Shown: positions 1 through 6,352 of the stretch, piece by piece | Position numbering within the stretch: the stretch's first letter is position 1 | How the letters are laid out: each line of letters opens with the position of its first letter | From: JAAYLN01 sp964592855 | GTDB lineage: Bacteria; Verrucomicrobiota; Kiritimatiellia; RFP12; JAAYLN01 | NCBI GenBank assembly: GCA_964592855.1 | Contig: CAZQKI010000168.1 | Coordinates: 1 to 9,801, forward strand | Direction of reading: 5' to 3' | Length of the DNA: 9,801 bases | The notes under the pieces: model-generated | What the model saw: the letters and a program-made list of their open reading frames with translations, nothing else | Databases searched by the model: none | What the model was told of the DNA's origin: nothing | Program-made: the position numbers and the translations under genes

Positions 1-1879
1 AGCGCAGACGCAGCGCGGCGCCGGGCGGCACCGTGCGGACGATGTGCGTCGGACGCTCCGCGACCGTCTCCTCCAGCAGCCCGCCGGCCGCGCCGTAGAT
101 GCGGCAGCGGACCTTGGCCGGACGGCGGCGCAGGTTCAGGCAAACCTCCTGCTCCGTGTTCCAGGGGTTGCGGAAGAGCCGGCCCAGTTGGTCCGCCAGC
201 ACCTGCTCGGCGACCTGGGCGGCGTATTCGGTCCGCCGCACCGTCCGGTAGTGGGTGCAGTCTCCGCCCGACGCCTCGACGACGCACCCCTTGGCGCCGC
301 GGCGCACAGCATAGCCCAGCCAGGCGCAGATCGCGCCGGGATGGAAGTCGCTGCTGTGATCCACCCGGTAGAAGGCGTTGGCGCGCTGCTCGAAGAAGCG
401 GCCCGCGAAGGCCTGGCCAATGCCGTCGAGCAGCTCGACGTGGTAGAAGGGGTCGGCGATCGTCCCCTGCTCGTCCTCGAACTGGTGGAGGAAGTTGTTG
501 GTGCCGACATTCTCGTGGAAGTCGGCCAGCGCGACGATGCGCCCGTCCTTCCGCTCCAGCAAGCTCATCATCGCCTGGCTTTCCGGCTGCGAGCCGCCGG
601 CCGGGCCGCGGAGCGAGATCGGGCAGAGTTCCTCGATGCTGTGCGGCGCGCCCATCGAACCCCAGTGCACGGTGCCGGGTGCGGCGTACTCCCAGCCGTC
701 GGGGAAGTTGCGGTTGAGGTTGATGGCGCTGGGCTGCTGCTGGCGGTTGTCGAAGCCGTCGGGGCAGACGCTGGGCACCCACCAGAGCTGATGGCTGCCC
801 AGAAGCTCGTCGGCTTCCCACCCGCCGGACGCCACGCGCTCCAGCAGGAACCGGACGTAGCGCAGCACGCCGTAGATCGGCGCCCACTCGTAGGGATGAA
901 CCGCGTTGGAGTAGGCCACCGCGGGGAGGCCGGGACGCCGGGCGATCTTCAGCAGCCAGAGGTCGCGTCCCCCGACCGACCGTCCAATCCGCTCCAGGCC
1001 GGCGTAGCCTGCATGCTTCCGGACAAGGTCGCTCAAGGCGTCGACGAAATCGCCGTAGTGCGGGTGGGGCACGACGAAGCGGCCGAAGGTGACGGGACTG
1101 CGTCCCAGCAGGGAGAGGAAAAGCTGCACGGCGGGCGTCTCGCTGCCGCACGGCTCCGGCTTCCGGTCCACCGTCAGCAAGTCCATGATCGTGACCAGGC
1201 CGCCGGCGGGCGTCGGGCAACTCAGCAGCGCGGCGCCCTGCGTCCGGCTTTCGCGACCCCAGATCGTGAAATCGTACTTCCGGATGAAGCCCTCCAGCGC
1301 CTCGCCCGGAATCATCACCCGGATGGCGGGATCGAGGGGCGAGGGGGCGTAGAGATGGACGCGATCGCCGGGGGCGAAGCCGGTGGGCACCGGCGGCGGC
1401 GCGGTGATCTCGATCAACGGTGCCTGCGGGTAGACCGTGCGGTTCTCCTGGTGGCACATCACCTCCAGCGACCCGGCCGTCGACCCGGCCGCGATCTCCA
1501 TCCGCACCGCATGTCCCGCCGCCCGCGCCATGGCGGCGGCGGTTTCGATGTCCACCACCACGGTCCGCTTGCCGGCCCAGGCCAGCAACCGGTCCCACGA
1601 CGGCGGATCGGACAGGGCTTGAACGACCACGGCGTCGGCCTCGCACGCCCGGTCGAGAAAGCCGTCCGCCGCCACGGACGCCACCTCGGCGACCCCGAAG
1701 GCCCGCCAGAGCAGCGCCCGCTTCAGGAAACTGGAGGGTTCGATGCCGACCGTCGCCACCTGCCGCGAAGGCGGGCGCGGCGAAGGCGCGAAACAGGCGG
1801 GGCCGGAGAAGACGTCTCCGTGCTGTCCATCGGCCGGAACGATTCCGGAACCTGCGGCAAGTTGGCTGTGTTGGCTCAT
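1..1879 (-). CDS. M14-family zinc carboxypeptidase with an extra N-terminal domain (C-terminus cut by window edge)
   Basis: I translated this frame by hand: it opens with ATG at 1879 and stays open to the left edge (626 codons), so the 3' end is missing. Residues about 274-560 form a metallocarboxypeptidase M14 core. An SxGGRDLWLLKIAR-type strand precedes the zinc motif HPYE (H328, E331). PDG (373-375) and LNRNF (N389, R390, substrate carboxylate binding) follow, then DFHE with the third zinc ligand H455, and CVVEASG with the catalytic glutamate E535. The 127-residue spacing from H328 to H455 equals that of bovine carboxypeptidase A (H69 to H196), so the site looks intact. Residues 1-270 are an additional domain I cannot name; its end (about 235-270) has an alternating strand-turn look reminiscent of class I glutamine-amidotransferase-like folds, which is a guess. 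No signal peptide is visible, so it is probably cytoplasmic. An in-frame TAA lies just upstream of the ATG, which fixes the start region. It is the second gene of the DUF4838 operon, 21 bases behind it. Substrate is unknown; peptide, muropeptide or an amide-linked conjugate are possible. Confidence 0.92.
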   Translation of the reverse strand, partial: MSQHSQLAAGSGIVPADGQHGDVFSGPACFAPSPRPPSRQVATVGIEPSSFLKRALLWRAFGVAEVASVAADGFLDRACEADAVVVQALSDPPSWDRLLAWAGKRTVVVDIETAAAMARAAGHAVRMEIAAGSTAGSLEVMCHQENRTVYPQAPLIEITAPPPVPTGFAPGDRVHLYAPSPLDPAIRVMIPGEALEGFIRKYDFTIWGRESRTQGAALLSCPTPAGGLVTIMDLLTVDRKPEPCGSETPAVQLFLSLLGRSPVTFGRFVVPHPHYGDFVDALSDLVRKHAGYAGLERIGRSVGGRDLWLLKIARRPGLPAVAYSNAVHPYEWAPIYGVLRYVRFLLERVASGGWEADELLGSHQLWWVPSVCPDGFDNRQQQPSAINLNRNFPDGWEYAAPGTVHWGSMGAPHSIEELCPISLRGPAGGSQPESQAMMSLLERKDGRIVALADFHENVGTNNFLHQFEDEQGTIADPFYHVELLDGIGQAFAGRFFEQRANAFYRVDHSSDFHPGAICAWLGYAVRRGAKGCVVEASGGDCTHYRTVRRTEYAAQVAEQVLADQLGRLFRNPWNTEQEVCLNLRRRPAKVRCRIYGAAGGLLEETVAERPTHIVRTVPPGAALRLR

Positions 1880-1888
1880 GTGTGTTGT

Positions 1889-1893
1889 TCCTT
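1889..1893 (-). promoter_or_regulatory. Ribosome binding site of the M14 peptidase gene
   Basis: AAGGA on the minus strand, nine bases before the ATG at 1879. It lies inside the 21-base gap after the stop codon of the upstream DUF4838 gene, and supports both the chosen start and translation from a shared operon mRNA. Confidence 0.7.
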
Positions 1894-1900
1894 GTTATTG

Positions 1901-4405
1901 TCAGGGTGTGGCGCGTTCGGCATAGACGAAGCAGCGGCGGAAGATGCCGCCGAAGTTGGCGTCGTTGAACAGTCTCACGGTCAGTTCGTTCTCACCGTCG
2001 AAGCGGACCTGGTCGGTCACGTCGATCTCGCAGTGGTAGAGCCAGCGCATGTAGCCCGCATGATAGGGGATCTGGTCGGCGATGGCGCCGTTGACCCAGC
2101 ACCAGCCCTGATTGTTGATGCCGCCGATGAAGAGCTTGATGCGCCGCCCCTTGAATTTGGCGGGGACGGTGAAGCGGGTGCGGTACCAGGCGAAGCCGTC
2201 GTAGCCGCGGAGGTTCTTCTCGTCCTGGTAGCCCTGCGTCTCCCAGCAGCGCGTCGTCGCGATCATCTTCCACGCGTCGTTGCCGCCGCCACCCGCGTCG
2301 AACCAGCCGGCCAACAGCCCCTCGTCGTGCGGGTCGGTGCGGAAGGACCAGTCGACGGGGAGGGCGGCCGCCAGGTCGCCGCGGGGGCCGGCGACCATCT
2401 CCTGCTTGGCGAGGTATTGCCGCAGCTTGCCGCGGGCGGTGGCGTTCGCTCCCAGCTCGCCGTAGAGTTTGCCGGCGTCGAACTTCGCCATGACCGTGTC
2501 GACCAGCGCCGGGTTGATCGCGTCGAATTCCCGTTCCATGGCGATCATCTGCTGCGCCTTGCCGGCGGCGGTGGCGAAGTCGAGATCCGCCTCGGCGTGC
2601 CGCATGCCGCTGTAGGCGCGCAGGTGGTCGGCCTGCAGCCGTGCGAAGCGCACCCGCGTCCGCGTCGCCGCATCCGACTGCGCCGCGAGCGCCTCGATGT
2701 CGCCGAGGGCGTCGGTCAGCGCCACGATCTTCTCGTGCGGATAGATCTCGGGCAGCCGCTCCTCCTCGTGGTACTCGACCGGCGCCTGCGTCAGCAGCTC
2801 CTCGAGGCTGTCGATGAAGATGCCGACGGGGCCGGCGGCGGGTCCGTAGAAGAGGCGGTTGTGCTCGGCCAGCAGCTTGTCGACGTCGGTGTCCTGGTTC
2901 CAGAGCATGCGGCCCAGGACGTAGTAGTTGAGCAGGTCCGTCTTGAAGGCGGCGCGCCCCTCCCATTCGGCTCCCGCCATTCCCATCTCCTTGAGCTGAC
3001 GGACGTTGTAGGCGTGGGCGCGGTGCATCGGCAGCGGGACGTTGCAGTGGAACTGGAAGGCCGGGTAGTACTGACGCTCGACCATGAAGGGATTGACCTT
3101 GGCCCAGCGCCGCAGCAGGGTCGCCTTCTCCTGCGTCATCCAGCCGCGGAAGTCGAGCCGGTGGTGCTGGGCATAGCCGAGGAAGGCCAGATGGAGCGAG
3201 ATGTTGTCGTTCAGACGCGTCGCCATCGGCGGACGGGTTCGCCCGGAATAGGCCGTCGAGGTGATCCATTTGCCGGGGAACTCCTGCTCGACACCGACCG
3301 CCACGGCGTTGAGGAAGCGGTAGAAGCCCTCGCTGATGTCCTGGATGCGGCTGTCGTAGGGTTCCTTCTGCATCAGATTGTAGTTGTGGAAGCGGCACGC
3401 CTCGCATTCGCAGGTCGGCGCGCCGTCGGGCGGCGCGTAGCCGAAGCAGTTGGCCTGGGGATTTTCGCGGAAGAACTGCAGCGCCGCCTCGGTCGCCACG
3501 GCGACGACGCCCGTGTGGGCCAGGCAGAGGTAGTGTTCGTTGCGGGTGCCGTCCTTCCGCACCGCGAAGTACTCGGGATGGTCCAGGAACATCTGGTTGA
3601 CCCGTTCCTTCTTGCCGTCGACCACCACCGGCACCATTTTTTTGAAGGGCCCCATGATCGAGCCGTCGCCCGCGCTGCTCAGCACCGAACCGTAGGGGAG
3701 GAAGCGGTTGCGCACCATCCACAGGCTCATCATCGCGTCGAAGGTCTGGGGATTGAAGTTCGTCGCCTGGCTGTGCGCGGCGGAGAGGCCGTACCAGAAG
3801 CCGCGCACCGGGAAGCTCGGGCGGACCGTCTCGTCGGTGGCGGGCATGGAAAGGGTCCGCACCTTCGGCACGACTTCGCCGAACTCGCCGGGATAATACC
3901 AGCGGCAGCCCAGGCGTTCGAGCACCTCGTAGACGGCGAAGAGCGATCCCTTGTAGACGTTCGTGAAGCTGGAGGGATCCTTGGCGCTCGGGGCGCGGTA
4001 GGGCCCGCCGTCGTTGCCGGCCAGCACCAGATCGTTGCCGGCGGTCTGGATGATGAATCCCTCCTCCTTGAGGGCGCGGGTGAAGCCGGCGGGGATCTTC
4101 ATCTTCAGCGCGTCGGTCAGGCGGCTGCGGCCGATGAGGATCTTCGGACCGGCGAGGGCGGTGTTGTCGGTGGCCAGCGGCAGCTCGGCGCCCGACATGC
4201 GCCGGACGTAGGTCTGCAGCTCCTCGGCCGCGAAGCGGTTCGATTCCAGGGCGTTCTCGGCGATCACGATCGTCGCCGCAGGCTTGCCGTCGCGGACCAG
4301 CGTGAAGTCGGCCGCCTCGACGCGCGCCCCGCCCAACACCAGTGCCGCCGCCAGGATGCCGGGAGGCAGGATGCGATGCAGCCGTATGCGTTTCCGTGCC
4401 GTCAT
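1901..4405 (-). CDS. Exported DUF4838 (glycoside-hydrolase-like) protein with C-terminal galactose-binding-like domain
   Basis: 834 residues. Residues 1-31 are a Sec signal peptide: basic n-region (RKRIRLHR), hydrophobic stretch, and cleavage near VEA|AD. Residues 33-175 resemble the N-terminal domain found in family 67 alpha-glucuronidases and beta-hexosaminidases (FAAEELQTYVRRMSGAELP, later PKILIGRS, and GCRWYYPGEFGEVVP). The middle, about 190-520, is the DUF4838 region, probably a TIM barrel, with a PPDG segment followed by C332-x-C334-x-x-C337. A helical stretch follows, and residues 685-834 form a beta-rich domain like the sugar-binding domain of family 2 glycoside hydrolases (WYRTRFTVP, WVNG, IDVTDQV). 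The family is seen in polysaccharide-degrading PVC bacteria; its reaction is not established as far as I know, so a carbohydrate role is inferred from architecture. The start is supported by the signal peptide and by AGGAG six bases upstream. It heads an operon with the M14 peptidase and is preceded by a strong sigma-54 promoter candidate. Confidence 0.9.
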   Translation of the reverse strand: MTARKRIRLHRILPPGILAAALVLGGARVEAADFTLVRDGKPAATIVIAENALESNRFAAEELQTYVRRMSGAELPLATDNTALAGPKILIGRSRLTDALKMKIPAGFTRALKEEGFIIQTAGNDLVLAGNDGGPYRAPSAKDPSSFTNVYKGSLFAVYEVLERLGCRWYYPGEFGEVVPKVRTLSMPATDETVRPSFPVRGFWYGLSAAHSQATNFNPQTFDAMMSLWMVRNRFLPYGSVLSSAGDGSIMGPFKKMVPVVVDGKKERVNQMFLDHPEYFAVRKDGTRNEHYLCLAHTGVVAVATEAALQFFRENPQANCFGYAPPDGAPTCECEACRFHNYNLMQKEPYDSRIQDISEGFYRFLNAVAVGVEQEFPGKWITSTAYSGRTRPPMATRLNDNISLHLAFLGYAQHHRLDFRGWMTQEKATLLRRWAKVNPFMVERQYYPAFQFHCNVPLPMHRAHAYNVRQLKEMGMAGAEWEGRAAFKTDLLNYYVLGRMLWNQDTDVDKLLAEHNRLFYGPAAGPVGIFIDSLEELLTQAPVEYHEEERLPEIYPHEKIVALTDALGDIEALAAQSDAATRTRVRFARLQADHLRAYSGMRHAEADLDFATAAGKAQQMIAMEREFDAINPALVDTVMAKFDAGKLYGELGANATARGKLRQYLAKQEMVAGPRGDLAAALPVDWSFRTDPHDEGLLAGWFDAGGGGNDAWKMIATTRCWETQGYQDEKNLRGYDGFAWYRTRFTVPAKFKGRRIKLFIGGINNQGWCWVNGAIADQIPYHAGYMRWLYHCEIDVTDQVRFDGENELTVRLFNDANFGGIFRRCFVYAERATP

Positions 4406-4411
4406 TGATTG

Positions 4412-4416
4412 CTCCT
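4412..4416 (-). promoter_or_regulatory. Ribosome binding site of the first DUF4838 gene
   Basis: AGGAG on the minus strand, six bases before the ATG at 4405. It is a strong Shine-Dalgarno match inside the 35-base leader predicted from the sigma-54 promoter, and contrasts with the divergent gene, which has no such site. Confidence 0.8.
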
Positions 4417-4450
4417 ATCGCTTGTCCGTCACTTTGTCCGCCAGACATGA

Positions 4451-4467
4451 AGCAACGCCCGTGCCAA
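4451..4467 (-). promoter_or_regulatory. Sigma-54 (RpoN) -24/-12 promoter for the DUF4838-M14 operon
   Basis: On the minus strand the 17 bases read TTGGCACGGGCGTTGCT, which fits the RpoN consensus YTGGCACG-N4-TTGCW at every defined position. The last G of the GG pair (4464) and the C of the GC pair (4452) are exactly 12 bases apart, as the family requires. Transcription would begin near 4440, giving a leader of about 35 bases that contains the AGGAG site. RpoN promoters need an enhancer-binding ATPase, usually bound 80-200 bases upstream; here that zone would fall on the start of the divergent ATPase gene. No activator gene is in the window. The match is seen directly; use in the cell is inferred. 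Confidence 0.8.
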
Positions 4468-4471
4468 CTTG

Positions 4472-4490
4472 CGTTGAACGTTGAGCGTTT
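4472..4490 (+). repeat. Seven-base-period CGTTGA repeats between divergent promoters
   Basis: CGTTGAA, CGTTGAG and CGTTT follow one another with a 7-base period at 4472, 4479 and 4486. The repeats fill the space between the -24 element of the leftward promoter (ends 4467) and the -35 box of the rightward promoter (starts 4495). They may be an operator for a regulator of either gene or a chance run; short length keeps confidence low. Confidence 0.35.
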
Positions 4491-4494
4491 GGGA

Positions 4495-4523
4495 TTGAGG
4501 GCTTTCCGCGCCTGGGGTATACT
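4495..4523 (+). promoter_or_regulatory. Sigma-70-type promoter of the ATPase gene, placed for a leaderless mRNA
   Basis: A -35 box TTGAGG (4495-4500), a 17-base spacer and a -10 box TATACT (4518-4523, five of six consensus bases). Transcription would start at about 4530, which is the A of the ATG. There is no convincing Shine-Dalgarno site: only GGGG at 4514-4517, 12 bases from the start and abutting the -10 box. The mRNA is therefore probably leaderless. Confidence 0.65.
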
Positions 4524-4529
4524 CGCGAC

Positions 4530-6065
4530 ATGAATCGCTACTTCAACACCGCCGGACCCTGCGTGCCGGGCAAGCATTACTTGCTCGCCTCTGCCGACCG
4601 CCTGCGCGAGGTGGCTGAATTGATCGCCCGCGAGCAGTACTTCGTGATCCACGCCGCGCGCCAGAGCGGCAAGACGACGCTGCTGCTGGACCTGTGCCGC
4701 ACGCTGGAGGCGGGCGGGACGTATCGGGCGCTGTACTGTTCGCTGGAGAGCGTGCAGGGGTTCACTGACCCCGCCGAGGGGATTCCGGCCGTTGTCGGCT
4801 GCCTGCGTTCCAATCTGCGCGCGTTAAGCTGGCCAGACCCGTTTGCGGAAGGACCGGTCAACACGGTCTTGAAGGAGGGCCTCACCCGCCTCTGCGTGGC
4901 GCTGGACAAGCCGTTGGTGCTGCTCCTCGACGAGGTGGACTGCCTGGCGGACGGGACGCTCATCACCTTCCTGCGGCAGTTGCGCGACGGCTACGTCAAC
5001 CGCGCCGGCGGCCAGCCGTTCCCCAGTTCGGTGGCGCTGGTCGGCATGCGCAACATCCGCGATTACAAAGCCCGTATCCGTCCCGGCGGTTCCACCCTCG
5101 GTTCCGCCAGCCCCTTCAACATTGCCGCGGAGTCCCTGACACTGGCCAACTTCACCGAGGCGGAGGTCGGCGCGCTCTACTCCCAGCACACCGCCGACAC
5201 CGGCCAGGCATTCCCGCCCGGGGCCGTCGCCCGCGCCTTCCACTGGAGCCAGGGCCAGCCGTGGCTGGTCAACGCGCTGGCGCGCGAGGTCGTCGACAAG
5301 ATCCTCGGCATGGATCACGGCAAGCCCGTTTCCGCCGACCACTTCGACGAGGCGGCGGAACGTTTGATCCTGCGACGCGACACGCATCTCGACAGCCTGG
5401 TCGAGCGCCTGCGCGAGGATCGCGTGCGCAAGATCGTCGAGCCGGTGCTGCTCGGCGAGGATCGCGCGTTCGACCTGCTCGACGATGACTGCCGCTACGT
5501 CCTGGATTTGGGCATCCTGCGCGCCGACCGCCGCCGGATCGAGGCCGCCAACCCCATCTACCGCGAGGTGATCGTCCGTACGCTGAACTACTCGGATCAG
5601 TTCGCACTGCGCGACAAGATCGCCAACCGCTGGGTCGCCGACGGCCGGCTCGACATGAGCGGTCTGCTGCGCGCGTTCCAGGAGTTCTGGCGCGAGAACG
5701 CCGATGCCTGGGTGGAGAAGTACGAGTACCGCGAGGCGGCGCCGCACCTGATCCTGATGGCGTTCCTGCAACGTGTCGTCAATGGCGGGGCGCACATCGA
5801 CCGCGAGTTCGCGCTCGGGCGCAAACGTCTCGATCTGTGCGTTCACATGGGGCCGCACCGCTACCCGGTTGAGTTGAAGCTGCGCGCCAACGACAGGACC
5901 GAGGTGGACGGCCTCGCGCAGCTTGGCGAATACATGGACCTCTGCGGCGCGAAGGAGGGCTGGCTGGTGATCTTCGACCGCCGTCCGAAGCGCACCTGGA
6001 AGCAGCGCATCACGTGGCGCACGGTCGAGACCGACGGCCGCACGATCCATGTTGTCGGGGCGTGA
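4530..6065 (+). CDS. AAA-like ATPase with C-terminal PD-(D/E)XK nuclease-type domain
   Basis: 511 residues, the usual full length for this family. The N-terminus YFNTAGPCxPxKHYLL is the family's typical opening and begins three residues after Met1, which fixes the start at 4530. The P-loop is ARQSGKTT (K48) and lacks the usual first glycine; Walker B is LVLLLDEVD (D134, E135); SVALVGMRNIRDYK (about 168-180) is the sensor region. Residues about 200-370 look like a helical lid and winged-helix part. The C-terminal domain has RLDL (D435), VELK (E448, K450) and QLGEY (Q464, Y468), the D...ExK...Q pattern of PD-(D/E)XK nucleases. It resembles the AAA-like (PF14516) and PDDEXK_9-type proteins that occur in many copies in PVC and Bacteroidetes genomes. 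Their role is not settled; defence, mobile-element function or regulated nucleic-acid cleavage have to be considered, and none is shown here. It is monocistronic, divergent from the DUF4838 operon, and probably translated from a leaderless mRNA. Cytoplasmic: no signal or membrane segment. Confidence 0.9.
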   Translation: MNRYFNTAGPCVPGKHYLLASADRLREVAELIAREQYFVIHAARQSGKTTLLLDLCRTLEAGGTYRALYCSLESVQGFTDPAEGIPAVVGCLRSNLRALSWPDPFAEGPVNTVLKEGLTRLCVALDKPLVLLLDEVDCLADGTLITFLRQLRDGYVNRAGGQPFPSSVALVGMRNIRDYKARIRPGGSTLGSASPFNIAAESLTLANFTEAEVGALYSQHTADTGQAFPPGAVARAFHWSQGQPWLVNALAREVVDKILGMDHGKPVSADHFDEAAERLILRRDTHLDSLVERLREDRVRKIVEPVLLGEDRAFDLLDDDCRYVLDLGILRADRRRIEAANPIYREVIVRTLNYSDQFALRDKIANRWVADGRLDMSGLLRAFQEFWRENADAWVEKYEYREAAPHLILMAFLQRVVNGGAHIDREFALGRKRLDLCVHMGPHRYPVELKLRANDRTEVDGLAQLGEYMDLCGAKEGWLVIFDRRPKRTWKQRITWRTVETDGRTIHVVGA

Positions 6066-6085
6066 AGACGTGAGGCGTGTTTGTC

Positions 6086-6121
6086 GACAAAGCTCAAGAC
6101 AAAGCTCGCGACAAAGATTGT
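6086..6121 (+). repeat. 12-bp tandem repeat, three copies
   Basis: GACAAAGCTCAA, GACAAAGCTCGC and GACAAAGATTGT lie end to end from 6086. The first seven bases are identical in all three copies, and copies one and two share ten of twelve. The unit is a multiple of three, so it also reads as a DKAQ-DKAR-DKDC repeat in one frame, but there is no sign that this is translated. It lies 21 bases after the stop codon of the ATPase gene. Confidence 0.75.
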
Positions 6122-6139
6122 TCTCCTGCTTTTTCACGA

Positions 6140-6155
6140 CGGGCGAGGACGCCCG
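6140..6155 (+). terminator. Hairpin behind the ATPase gene; weak terminator or REP-like palindrome
   Basis: CGGGCG-AGGA-CGCCCG forms a perfect six-base-pair stem with a four-base loop, 75 bases after the ATPase stop. A T-rich tract (ATTTCTTTCTT) begins about six bases later, so it may end transcription, though the distance makes it a poor intrinsic terminator. It has the same loop as the palindrome at 6204-6219 read on the other strand, which favours a repeat element. Confidence 0.4.
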
Positions 6156-6203
6156 GTTCCATTTCTTTCTTGGCGCACCGGGCGAAAAGAGCAGTTGCGG
6201 ACC

Positions 6204-6219
6204 CCGCCGTCCTCGGCGG
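6204..6219 (-). repeat. REP-like palindrome, inverted relative to the one at 6140
   Basis: On the minus strand this reads CCGCCG-AGGA-CGGCGG: a six-base-pair stem and the same AGGA loop as the hairpin at 6140-6155, in opposite orientation. The central eight bases CGAGGACG are shared and the outer stem differs but stays paired. There is no T-run on either side in the right place for a terminator. Two inverted copies 48 bases apart resemble a bacterial interspersed mosaic arrangement. Confidence 0.45.
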
Positions 6220-6323
6220 TAGCGAAAAAAGCAAGCCGGTCCGACCCCCATTTCGCTTTCTGAACGGGCGATGCCGGCCGTTTCGACAACGCAGGTCGCG
6301 ATCCATGCACCCGTTACCGCCGT

Positions 6324-6352
6324 TTGACGGCCCCGGCGCATCGTGATAACTT
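6324..6352 (+). promoter_or_regulatory. Sigma-70-type promoter candidate for the SHD1-like gene
   Basis: TTGACG (6324-6329, five of six consensus bases), a 17-base spacer, and TAACTT (6347-6352), which keeps only the T1, A2 and T6 positions of the -10 box. Transcription would start near 6359, about 24 bases before the ATG, leaving room for the GGGAG ribosome site at 6371-6375. Confidence 0.4.

Noticed and set aside
44..4408. A 1454-codon plus-strand open frame across the M14 and DUF4838 genes
   Set aside because: It is codon-register antisense to both minus-strand genes, which share the same phase. It stays open only because those genes avoid TTA, CTA and TCA codons, as GC-rich genes do. Its translation is a low-complexity Val/Ala/Gly/Arg-rich shadow with no motif, while the minus strand gives clear protein families.
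4419..4444. Direct repeat TTGTCCG (4422 and 4434) in the leader of the DUF4838 operon
   Set aside because: Only two seven-base copies 12 bases apart, next to the predicted transcription start; too little to call an operator.
1992..4652. An 886-codon minus-strand frame overlapping the first DUF4838 gene
   Set aside because: It is a frame-shifted shadow rich in Arg, Pro and Gly; the other frame has the signal peptide, the ribosome site and the DUF4838 motifs.
6221..6257. AGCGAAA/TTTCGCT inverted repeat as a terminator or attachment site
   Set aside because: The 7-base arms are 23 bases apart with no T-run behind them, and no integrase or second copy is present, so there is no support for either role.
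6263..6282. Imperfect palindrome AACGG...CCGTT as a third REP-like hairpin
   Set aside because: The arms pair over only five bases and the centre does not carry the AGGA loop shared by the other two.
4824..6341. A 505-codon minus-strand open frame opposite the ATPase gene
   Set aside because: Antisense in register with the ATPase codons, ends at one of its few TTA codons, and lacks any motif.
6077..6346. Small plus-strand open frames through the repeat region, with DK-rich or TK-rich starts
   Set aside because: They depend on non-ATG starts, run through the tandem repeat and both palindromes, and have no recognisable product. A repeat-derived short peptide cannot be fully excluded.
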